Shown: positions 33,958 through 40,846 of the stretch, piece by piece
Position numbering within the stretch: position 1 is the stretch's first letter
Layout: each line of letters begins with the position of its first letter
Assembly (NCBI RefSeq): GCF_001945445.1
Contig: NZ_MSXW01000061.1
Coordinates: forward strand, 272-64,271
Length of the DNA: 64,000 bases
Reading direction: 5' to 3'
Origin: Pseudomonas sp. PA27(2017)
Lineage (GTDB): Bacteria > Pseudomonadota > Gammaproteobacteria > Pseudomonadales > Pseudomonadaceae
Translations under genes and position numbers: made by a program
The notes under the pieces: model-generated
Database searches by the model: none
The model's input: only the letters and a program-made list of their open reading frames with translations
What the model was told of the DNA's origin: nothing

Positions 33958-34524
33958 ATGAGCATCAAATCGGACAAGTGGATTCGCCGCATGGCCCAGG
34001 AACACGGCATGATCGAGCCTTACGTCGAGCGCCAGGTGCGCGGCGCGGACGACAGCCGGGTAATCTCCTACGGGGTTTCCAGCTACGGCTACGACGTGCG
34101 CTGCGCGGACGAATTCAAGGTGTTCACCAACATCCATTCGGCCATCGTCGATCCGAAGAATTTCGACGCCAAGAGTTTCGTCGACATCAAGAGCGACGTG
34201 TGCATCATTCCGCCGAACTCCTTCGCCCTGGCGCGCACTGTGGAGTTCTTCCGCATTCCCCGCGACGTGCTGACCATCTGCCTGGGCAAGAGCACCTACG
34301 CGCGCTGCGGCATCATCGTCAACGTCACGCCACTGGAGCCGGAATGGGAAGGCCACGTGACTCTGGAATTCTCCAACACCACCAACCTGCCGGCGAAAAT
34401 CTACGCCAACGAAGGCGTGGCGCAGATGCTGTTCCTGCAGTCGGACGAAGCGTGCGAAGTGTCCTACAAGGATCGCGGCGGCAAGTACCAGGGCCAGACT
34501 GGCGTCACTCTGCCAAAGGCCTGA
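33958..34524 (+). CDS. dcd: dCTP deaminase
   Basis: 188 aa, the usual length. Dcd deaminates dCTP to dUTP, feeding dTMP synthesis. Visible blocks are MSIKSDKWIRRMAQEHGMIEPY, SSYGYDVRCADEFKVF near residue 41, RCGIIVNVTPLEPEWEGHVTLEFSNTT with the catalytic Glu near residue 138, and the C-terminal YKDRGGKYQGQTGVTLPKA. A terminator follows directly. It lies downstream of apbC but is separated by the minus-strand csp gene, so it is probably expressed on its own. Confidence 0.96.
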   Translation: MSIKSDKWIRRMAQEHGMIEPYVERQVRGADDSRVISYGVSSYGYDVRCADEFKVFTNIHSAIVDPKNFDAKSFVDIKSDVCIIPPNSFALARTVEFFRIPRDVLTICLGKSTYARCGIIVNVTPLEPEWEGHVTLEFSNTTNLPAKIYANEGVAQMLFLQSDEACEVSYKDRGGKYQGQTGVTLPKA

Positions 34525-34545
34525 TGGTCGCAGCAGCGTGAAAGG

Positions 34546-34569
34546 AACCGGGCCCGGCCCGGTTTTTTT
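34546..34569 (+). terminator. Intrinsic terminator of dcd
   Basis: AACCGGGC-CCG-GCCCGGTT followed by a run of T residues, 21 bp after the stop codon. Confidence 0.9.
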
Positions 34570-34627
34570 ATGTCTGTTTTTTGCCCGCAAAACGCGCCGA
34601 TGCTGGGCGCTGCGGCAAATCGCAGGC

Positions 34628-34652
34628 AAAAAAATGGGCGCCTCATGCGCCC
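34628..34652 (-). terminator. Orphan minus-strand intrinsic terminator
   Basis: Read on the minus strand, GGGCGC-ATGAG-GCGCCC (34652-34636) is followed by A and seven T residues. The nearest minus-strand gene, nrtD, ends 384 bp away, with a plus-strand gene in between. It therefore ends either a long nrt transcript or an unannotated small RNA from 34653-34800. Confidence 0.7.
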
Positions 34653-34795
34653 GGAGAAATCAATCGATGCGTAATTTCTGAGTGGTCATGGCAGGTGAAG
34701 TTCCCCGATATTTATAGGGCGAACTGTTTACCGACGACAGGTCTACATCTCTATCAGGGCACGCATTGCGTGCCGTCACCTGCTGGAGACTCGCC

Positions 34796-35023
34796 ATGAG
34801 CCGATGGATCATCACCTATAGCCGAGACGAAGCTGCCGAAGTCCTCAAGGTGAAAGCCAAGGAAAAACCCAGCCTGGAGCAGGCGGTGACCTGGCTGCTC
34901 GAATGGGCTCAAGAGAATCTCGAACCGCTCGAGCCGAAGGAGCAGCCCCACGAGGAGCAGACCCCCGCGGTGCGGCTCGAAGAACGCTTCGGCATCACCA
35001 TCACCGGCATCGCCAAGGACTGA
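34796..35023 (+). CDS. Small protein of unknown function
   Basis: 75 aa, acidic, not recognised. The N-terminal part MSRWIITYSRDEAAEVLKVKAKEKPSLEQAVTWLL is probably beta-alpha, followed by a Glu/Pro-rich linker (NLEPLEPKEQPHEEQTP) and a final VRLEERFGITITGIAKD. No signal peptide, membrane span or cysteines. GGAG at 34785 supports the ATG at 34796. It has codon use like its neighbours and seems a real gene. It is convergent with nrtD, the two stop codons being only 12 bp apart. Confidence 0.7.
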   Translation: MSRWIITYSRDEAAEVLKVKAKEKPSLEQAVTWLLEWAQENLEPLEPKEQPHEEQTPAVRLEERFGITITGIAKD

Positions 35024-35035
35024 CCGCCCTTCGCT

Positions 35036-35887
35036 TCACGCCCGTGCGCGCTGCTGGTCGACCGACTCTTGCGTCGCAGCGGAACGCCGTTGCAGGGGTT
35101 CGACCTTGCGCTGCTTTTCATGCAGAAAACTCAGTACCGCGTGGCGATAGGCGTTGTAGCGTGGGTCATCGGCCAGGGCGATGCGATCGCGCGGGCGCGG
35201 TAGATCGATGCTGAGGATCTCGCCAATGGTCGCCGATGGGCCGTTGGTCATCATCACGATGCGGTCGGAGAGCAGCACGGCTTCGTCGACGTCGTGGGTG
35301 ATCATCATCACCGTGTTGTGCAGCTCGCTCTGGATGCGCATCACTTCATCCTGCAGGTGTGCGCGGGTCAGGGCGTCCAGCGCGCCGAATGGCTCGTCGA
35401 GCAGCAGCACCTTGGGTTCCATGGCCAGCGCGCGGGCGATGCCGACACGTTGCTTCATGCCCCCGGAAATCTCGTTGGGCCGCTTGTGCAGCGCGTGGCC
35501 CATGCTCACCAGCTCCAGATGATGCAGCGTCCAGTCACGGCGTTCGGCCTTGCTCTTGGTGCGCTTGAACACCTTGTCGACGGCCAGGGCGACGTTTTCC
35601 TGCACGGTCAGCCAGGGCAGCAGCGAGTGGTTCTGGAACACCAGGCTGCGATCCGGGCCAGGGCCACGTACCTCACGACCATCGAGAATCACCGCACCGC
35701 TGCTGGAATCGGTCAGGCCGGCGACGATATTGAGCACCGTCGACTTGCCGCAGCCCGAGTGGCCGATGATGGAGATGTATTCGCCGCGCGCGACGTTGAG
35801 GTTGATCTGGTTCAGTACGTGGGAGGTGACGCCGTCACGCTCGAAGTACTTTTCCACATGCTCGATGCTCAGGTAGTGCTTGCTCAT
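35036..35887 (-). CDS. nrtD: Nitrate ABC transporter ATP-binding protein
   Basis: 283 aa ATPase of a nitrate/nitrite importer. Walker A GHSGCGKST near residue 43, Q-loop, signature EISGGMKQRVGIARAL near residue 140, Walker B KVLLLDEPFGALDAL near residue 160 and the H-loop in MITHDVDEAVLL. The first half closely follows NrtC/NrtD of cyanobacteria, but the substrate-binding fusion of NrtC is absent. It is the third gene of nrtA-nrtB-nrtD, 10 bp after nrtB, and ends close to the convergent small gene at 34796. Confidence 0.92.
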   Translation of the reverse strand: MSKHYLSIEHVEKYFERDGVTSHVLNQINLNVARGEYISIIGHSGCGKSTVLNIVAGLTDSSSGAVILDGREVRGPGPDRSLVFQNHSLLPWLTVQENVALAVDKVFKRTKSKAERRDWTLHHLELVSMGHALHKRPNEISGGMKQRVGIARALAMEPKVLLLDEPFGALDALTRAHLQDEVMRIQSELHNTVMMITHDVDEAVLLSDRIVMMTNGPSATIGEILSIDLPRPRDRIALADDPRYNAYRHAVLSFLHEKQRKVEPLQRRSAATQESVDQQRARA

Positions 35888-35897
35888 GTCTGTCTCC

Positions 35898-36743
35898 TCA
35901 GGCCGATGTGCCGCGGGTGATGCGATTGCCGACGAACAGCACCAGGCGGTCGAGCACGAAGCCGACCACGCCGACGTAGATCAGGGCGAGAATGATGTCG
36001 CTGATGCGCGAGGCGTTCCACGCATCCCAGATGAAGAAGCCGATACCCACACCGCCGATCAACATCTCGGCGGCGATGATCGCCAGCCACGACAGGCCCA
36101 CACCGATGCGCAGCCCGGAAAAGATGTACGGCGCGGCAGCCGGCAGCATGATCTTTTGGAAGTACTCCACGCCGTTGAGGCGCAGCACCTTGGCGACGTT
36201 GCGGTAGTCCTCGGGAATGTTGCGGATGCCCACCGAGGTATTGATGATGATCGGCCAGATGGCGGTGATGAAGATCACGAACAGCGCCGAAGGGTGGCTG
36301 TCCTTGAAGCCGGCCAGCGACAATGGCAGCCAGGCCAGCGGTGGCACGGTACGCAGGATCTGGAACAGCGGGTCGAGGCCGCGCATCGCCCAGGTCGACT
36401 GGCCGACCAGCACGCCGAGGGCTACGCCGACCACTACCGCCAGGGCATAGCCGTAAGCCACGCGCTCCAGGCTGGCGAGCAGTTGCCAGGCCATGCCGAC
36501 ATCGGTGCCGCCGTTGTCGTAGAACGGATTGACGATCAGCTCCCAGGTGTCTTCGATGACCTGGCTGGGCGGCGGCAGGGCGGCATTGGCGCCGCTGCAC
36601 AAGAGTTGCCAGACGAGCATCAGCGCAGCGGTGATCACCAGCGGCGGCAGCACCGACTGCATCAGGTTTTTCGACAGGCGTTTGAGCCAACTGGGGGCGA
36701 CGACGCCGGCCGGCAGGGCCAGGGATTTGACGGGCGCATTCAT
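35898..36743 (-). CDS. nrtB: Nitrate ABC transporter permease
   Basis: 281 aa inner-membrane permease with six predicted spans and the EAA-type loop (NVAKVLRLNGVEYFQKIMLPAAAPYIFSGLRIGVGLSW near residue 190) that contacts the ATPase. LDPLFQILRTVPPLAWLPLSLAGF and GVGIGFFIWDAWNASRISDIILALIYVGVVGF are typical of NrtB/SsuC-type permeases, here assigned to nitrate by its neighbours. It is 13 bp downstream of nrtA and 10 bp upstream of nrtD. Confidence 0.92.
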   Translation of the reverse strand: MNAPVKSLALPAGVVAPSWLKRLSKNLMQSVLPPLVITAALMLVWQLLCSGANAALPPPSQVIEDTWELIVNPFYDNGGTDVGMAWQLLASLERVAYGYALAVVVGVALGVLVGQSTWAMRGLDPLFQILRTVPPLAWLPLSLAGFKDSHPSALFVIFITAIWPIIINTSVGIRNIPEDYRNVAKVLRLNGVEYFQKIMLPAAAPYIFSGLRIGVGLSWLAIIAAEMLIGGVGIGFFIWDAWNASRISDIILALIYVGVVGFVLDRLVLFVGNRITRGTSA

Positions 36744-36756
36744 GGCGTTTCTCCGG

Positions 36757-38079
36757 TTAGGCCTTGAGGGCCAGGCTGTCGAGATAGGCTTGCGGGTTTT
36801 GTGGGTCGAAGGTCTTGCCGTCGAAGAAGGTCTCGACGCCGCGGGATTTGCTCTGGGGAATCTGCTCGGCGGGCACGCCCAGCTCGGCCGCTGCCTGGCG
36901 CCAGATGTCCTCGCGGTTGACCTGGTCGATCAGCGCCTGGCTGTCGAAATCCTTCGGCAGGTAGCCCCAGCGCTTGTTTTCGGTGAGGAACCACAGGTCG
37001 TGGCTCTGGAACGGATAGGAGGCGAACTCGCTCCAGAAGCGCATCAGGTGCGGGCTGTTTTCAACCACGCGGCCGTTGCCGTAATCGAAGTTGCCCTGCA
37101 GGCGCGCCAGCAGGTCCTTGGCAGGCGCGCCGATCCAGCGGCGCTTGGCGCAGATTTCCGCGACCTGCTCCTTGTTGGCTGCGGCTTCGCAGAACATCTG
37201 CGCCTCCATTACCGCCTTGAGCAGGGCACGGGTCGCGTTGGGATTGGCGTTCACGTAGTCGGCGCGCAGCGAAAGGGCCTTTTCCGGATGGTTGGCCCAC
37301 AGCTCGCCGGTGGTCACCGCGCTGTAGCCGATGTTCTGGTTGATCAACTGAGCGTTCCACGGCTCGCCGACGCAGAAGGCATCCATGCTGCCGACCTTCA
37401 TGTTGGCGACCATCTGTGGTGGCGGGATGACCACGGTCGGCAAATCCTTGTTCGGCTCGATGCCGCCAGCTGCCATCCAGTAGCGCAGCCAGAGGTCGTG
37501 GGTGCCGCCGGGGAAGGTCATCGCCGCAGCGATCTTCTGGCCCTTGGCCTGCTTGGCGGCGACCGCCTGTTTGAAGGCGCTGGCATCGGTACCGAGCTTG
37601 AGATCCTGGTATTCCTTGCTGATCGAGATGCCCTGGCCATTGAGGTTCAGGCGCGCCAGCAGGACCATCGGCAGCGGCGTGTTGTTGGTGGTGATCGTGC
37701 CGGCGGCCATCAGGTAAGGCATCGGCGTGAGGATATGAGCGCCATCGATACCGCCACTGCCAGCACCGAGCACCAGGTTGTCGCGGGTGGTGCCCCAGGA
37801 GGATTGCTTGAGCACTTCGACGTCGGTCATGCCGTGCTTGGCGAACAGCCCGAGCTCCTCGGCGACGAACAATGGTGCGGCATCGGTCAGCGCGATGAAG
37901 CCGAGCTTGGCCTTGGTGGTTTCCAGGCCGTCGGTTCCTGCCGCCCATACCGCGCTGCTCAGGCCCGCCGGCAGCATGCTCATCAAGGCGCCGCCGCCGA
38001 GCAGCCCCATGGACTGCTTGAGGAAGGTGCGGCGTGGCAGGCCGGCTTTTTCGTCGGCGGCGCGTGGCGTGTCGTCCAT
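36757..38079 (-). CDS. nrtA: Nitrate ABC transporter substrate-binding protein (NrtA/NasF)
   Basis: 440 aa. A twin-arginine signal (LPRRTFLKQ, Arg16-Arg17, then a hydrophobic LLGGGALMSMLPAGLSSAVWA) sends a folded protein to the periplasm. Mature sequence starts KAKLGFIALTDAAPLFVAEELGLF, the usual CmpA/NrtA opening, and YWMAAGGIEPNKDLPTVVIPPPQMVANMKVGSMDAFCVGEPWNAQ is a strong family block. GGGGAGA precedes ATG 38079; the frame further upstream runs through the leader attenuator and is not used. It is the first gene of the transporter operon. Confidence 0.93.
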   Translation of the reverse strand: MDDTPRAADEKAGLPRRTFLKQSMGLLGGGALMSMLPAGLSSAVWAAGTDGLETTKAKLGFIALTDAAPLFVAEELGLFAKHGMTDVEVLKQSSWGTTRDNLVLGAGSGGIDGAHILTPMPYLMAAGTITTNNTPLPMVLLARLNLNGQGISISKEYQDLKLGTDASAFKQAVAAKQAKGQKIAAAMTFPGGTHDLWLRYWMAAGGIEPNKDLPTVVIPPPQMVANMKVGSMDAFCVGEPWNAQLINQNIGYSAVTTGELWANHPEKALSLRADYVNANPNATRALLKAVMEAQMFCEAAANKEQVAEICAKRRWIGAPAKDLLARLQGNFDYGNGRVVENSPHLMRFWSEFASYPFQSHDLWFLTENKRWGYLPKDFDSQALIDQVNREDIWRQAAAELGVPAEQIPQSKSRGVETFFDGKTFDPQNPQAYLDSLALKA

Positions 38080-38104
38080 CTCGTTCTCCCCAAAAAGCAC
38101 GCAT

Positions 38105-38166
38105 AAAAAAACGGCGTCACGCTCATGGCAGCGCTGGGCTGCATCGAGTGTGGACGCCGTTGTCCA
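38105..38166 (-). promoter_or_regulatory. nrtA leader attenuator with ANTAR-type antiterminator hairpin
   Basis: On the minus-strand RNA, UGGAC-AACGGC-GUCCA (38166-38151) is a 5-bp stem with a hexaloop that has A at position 1 and G at position 4, the ANTAR target rule. Its loop and 3' arm are also the 5' arm of an intrinsic terminator: ACGGCGTC (38160-38153) pairs with GACGCCGT (38118-38111), with a T-run to 38105 and further pairs inside. The two structures exclude each other. A clear first hairpin of the ANTAR pair is not seen, only an imperfect GGCGAG/CUCUGCC stem (about 38205-38185). Confidence 0.75.
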
Positions 38167-38215
38167 GGAATTCGGATTGTGGAGGGGCAGAGACTGCCTC
38201 CTCGCCAAGGGACAT

Positions 38216-38231
38216 AGCAGGTTGCATGCCA
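38216..38231 (-). promoter_or_regulatory. Sigma-54 promoter of nrtABD
   Basis: The minus strand reads TGGCATGCAACCTGCT, matching TGGCACG-N4-TTGCW at most positions and with the required GG-N10-GC spacing. A start about 12 nt downstream would give a leader of about 125 nt that begins just before the attenuator. A TGC-rich dyad upstream was not assigned to NtrC. Confidence 0.75.
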
Positions 38232-38436
38232 GCAGCACGGCGCCATGCCTTGCCGGCTTGCAATCGGCCCGTAGAGGTGGCGTTCGCGGAGTTAACTGGT
38301 TGAGTGGGAAGGCTTTTCAGTCGGTGTTGAGGCGCTTTGGCGAGCTGGCGTTCGAGGGGGCTGACTTGCGGTGCCGCACAGCTGCGGGGCGTCGGTCACC
38401 TGCGGTGCGCGGCACAGGTGCATGGGAGGGTGACCC

Positions 38437-38542
38437 GTAGCCTGCGGTTGAGCGAAGCGATACCTAGGATGGATTCCGAATTGGCGCTGGCTTTGTGGCG
38501 CAAACCGCTTCCCGGGCATCGCTACGCTCAGCGCCGGGCTAC
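38437..38542. repeat. Imperfect inverted repeat (REP-like) between nrtA and nasR
   Basis: A 28-bp arm at 38437-38464 (GTAGCC..TGAGCG.AGCGATRCC) returns as an inverted copy at 38515-38542, differing at a few bases. Another CACGGGCTAC follows at 38562. The 50-bp centre contains no gene. The element occupies most of the gene-free stretch 38232-38600. Confidence 0.6.
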
Positions 38543-38600
38543 CAGGGCGCAGCGTATGCCCCACGGGCTACGATTAAACGGGGTGTTACGCAGAGCCTGT

Positions 38601-39908
38601 TCAGATGCGCTTGCCCTTGTCGCCACGCGGCTTTTCCTGGGCCTTGCGCGCCGCAAAACTGAGCAAGCTCTGGGCGACGTCGACCAGGCGCATGTTGCGC
38701 TCCATGGCCGATTGACGCAGGCGGGCGTAGGCTGCGTCTTCGCTCAAGCCGTAGTCGGTCATCAATAGCTTCTTGGCGCGTTCGATCAGCTTGCGCTCGT
38801 TTAGGGTTTCGCGGGTTTCCTGCAGTTCGTCGCTGACCTGCTGCAGGCGCTGATTCTGCTCGTGCAGGAGGTCCAGTACCGAGCGGGCCAGGTGATTGCC
38901 CACGGCGTTCTGAGGCGGGGCGTCGAGGGTGCTGCTGTGCACACTGAACAGCAGCGCCTGATCGCTGCCGGCATCCATCTGCGCCACGCGGCCGAGTAGG
39001 GCGCGATGGTTGTCCAGGTCGGCGTGGGCTTCGGCGATGCTGCGTCGGCAGCGTTCGAGCAGGCATTGGGTCAGGTGGCTTTCCACCTGTTTCATGGCGT
39101 CGATGCGCCTGGTGTTGAGTTCGAACCACAGCTCGCACAAACCCGGATCCACCTGGGCGATGGCCGAGGTGCGCTTGGCGATTCCACGCAGGCTGCTCAC
39201 CTGGGCAACCGTGTCGGTGCCGAGAATCTGCTGCCACAGGGCATTGGCTTCGTCGCCCGCAAACTCGCCGAAGATGTCGAAGCAGCGCTCCTGGCCTTCC
39301 TGCAGGTGCAGCAGGCGAGCCTGCAATTCATCGTCGAAATGCCCGCGGGAGAAGCCTTCGACGCCGACCGCGCGTTCCTGGCCAGCGAGTTCCTTGCCCT
39401 GCATGAAGTTGAACAGCGCCACCAGAACGCGGGTTATGCCGGGCTCGGCAGCGGTGTCGGCCGCCTCGAAAACCACCGCCAGCAGCCCGCCGATCAGGCG
39501 GGTGAAGGCCTGGGTCGCCTGCCTTGGGGACAATTGCCGTTCGCGGATGCGCCGACGCAGCCCGGGCAATTCCTCCAGGCCATGCAGCACGTAGGCGATG
39601 CGGTTGAACAGGCGGGCGCGGTCGGCGGCATTGGCCTGGGCGGTGTCGATGGATAGAAAGCAGTCGTGCACCTCGCGCTCTACGGCGGCAGAACCCGCAC
39701 TGTGCGCATCAAGTTGGTGCAGGTAGTGATCCGTCTGGTTGCCCAGATAGACGTTCGAGTAGCCGCGCTCCTTCTGCAACTGGTGCACCAGTTGGCTGAT
39801 CCGGGTGACCAGCTCGCAGGTGACGGACAGGCTCTCCAGGCCCTGCAGCTCGCAACGGCGGGCGGCTAGCATGAAGCGCAGGGTGGGGGGCATCTTGTGA
39901 TCAGGCAT
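38601..39908 (-). CDS. nasR: Nitrate-sensing antitermination regulator NasR (NIT-ANTAR)
   Basis: 435 aa. The N-terminal three quarters (about 40-290) is an all-helical NIT domain that senses nitrate and nitrite, with LVHQLQKERGYSNVYLG and GITRVLVALFNFMQGKELAGQERA. The C-terminal ANTAR domain (about 370-420; LNERKLIERAKKLLMTDYGLSEDAAYARLRQSAMERNMRLVDVAQSLL) binds twin-hairpin leader RNA. In Klebsiella, NasR with nitrate stops termination in the nasF leader. I start at ATG 39908 (MPDHKMPPTLRFMLAARRCELQGL); no strong ribosome binding site is seen. It sits between cobA and the nrt operon, and both operons carry candidate targets. Confidence 0.93.
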   Translation of the reverse strand: MPDHKMPPTLRFMLAARRCELQGLESLSVTCELVTRISQLVHQLQKERGYSNVYLGNQTDHYLHQLDAHSAGSAAVEREVHDCFLSIDTAQANAADRARLFNRIAYVLHGLEELPGLRRRIRERQLSPRQATQAFTRLIGGLLAVVFEAADTAAEPGITRVLVALFNFMQGKELAGQERAVGVEGFSRGHFDDELQARLLHLQEGQERCFDIFGEFAGDEANALWQQILGTDTVAQVSSLRGIAKRTSAIAQVDPGLCELWFELNTRRIDAMKQVESHLTQCLLERCRRSIAEAHADLDNHRALLGRVAQMDAGSDQALLFSVHSSTLDAPPQNAVGNHLARSVLDLLHEQNQRLQQVSDELQETRETLNERKLIERAKKLLMTDYGLSEDAAYARLRQSAMERNMRLVDVAQSLLSFAARKAQEKPRGDKGKRI

Positions 39909-40061
39909 GGGAACGTCTTGTTGGTCGCAGTGTTGAACCACAACGGTGCAAATAGCAGTCCAGTTCTGGCGCGGTGTAGCCAATCGTGCAGGCAAGGGCG
40001 CGTTGCGATGGCCCTTTGGGATCAACCTCGAGGGTACGGCGTGCCCGTCCTTATGCTGATT

Positions 40062-40808
40062 TCAGGCGCTTTGCACCTGCAGCTGTTCAGCGGCCAGGAT
40101 GGCGGCGCCGACCACGTCGCCGATCACCAGGATGGCCGGGCTTTTCAGCTCGAAGGCCTTAGCGTCGTCGGCCATTGCCTGCAGGGTGCTACGGCATTCG
40201 CGCTGATCGGGTAGGGAGGCGTTCTCGATCATCGCCACGGCGGTGTGCGCGGCCATGCCGGCATCCAACAGGTGCTGGCGGGTGTCGACCAGGGTGGCGA
40301 TGCCCATGTACACCACCAATGTCGTACCACTGTGGGCCAGCGCCTGCCAATTGGGCGAGCTGCCGTCCTGGGTGTGGGCGGTGACCAGCGTCACCCCGCG
40401 GGCCACGCCGCGCAGGGTCAAGGAGATACCGCAACGCGTCGCGGCGGCGAGACCGGCGGTAATGCCATTGACGATCTCGCACTGCACGCCGCGCGCGGCC
40501 AGCCAATCGGCTTCTTCACCGCCCCGGCCGAAGATGCACGGGTCGCCGCCCTTGAGGCGTGCCACGACCTTGCCCTGGCGGGCATAGCGCAGCATCAGGC
40601 GGTGGATGAAGGCCTGGGGCGTCGAGCGGCAGCCGCCGCGCTTGCCGACGCGAATCACCCGGGCGCCGGGGCAGTGCTCCAGCACCCGCGGATTGACCAG
40701 GTCGTCGATCAGCACAACGTCGGCCAGGCCGAGGGCGCGCACCGCCTTGAGGGTGAGCAGTTCCGGGTCGCCGGGGCCGGCGCCGATCAGCCATACGCTT
40801 GGGTTCAT
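40062..40808 (-). CDS. cobA: Uroporphyrinogen-III C-methyltransferase
   Basis: 248 aa SUMT. It makes precorrin-2 from uroporphyrinogen III and SAM, the first step to siroheme, the cofactor of assimilatory nitrite and sulfite reductases. WLIGAGPGDPELLTLKAVRAL, VARLKGGDPCIFGRGGEEADWL and GITAGLAAATRCGISLTLRGVARGVTLVT are the family blocks. GAGGA precedes the ATG at 40808. It is the third gene of the nas operon, 38 bp after nasA; only the methyltransferase is present, not the CysG dehydrogenase/chelatase. Confidence 0.93.
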   Translation of the reverse strand: MNPSVWLIGAGPGDPELLTLKAVRALGLADVVLIDDLVNPRVLEHCPGARVIRVGKRGGCRSTPQAFIHRLMLRYARQGKVVARLKGGDPCIFGRGGEEADWLAARGVQCEIVNGITAGLAAATRCGISLTLRGVARGVTLVTAHTQDGSSPNWQALAHSGTTLVVYMGIATLVDTRQHLLDAGMAAHTAVAMIENASLPDQRECRSTLQAMADDAKAFELKSPAILVIGDVVGAAILAAEQLQVQSA

Positions 40809-40846
40809 CACGGTAATCCTCATGTTTCGGGTCGACCTGATCTGCG

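Noticed and set aside
38168..38215. Search for a canonical first ANTAR hairpin (P1) in the nrtA leader
   Set aside because: The only stems (GGCAG-UCU-CUGCC, and GGCGAG pairing with CUCUGCC) lack an A1/G4 hexaloop, so no P1 is claimed.
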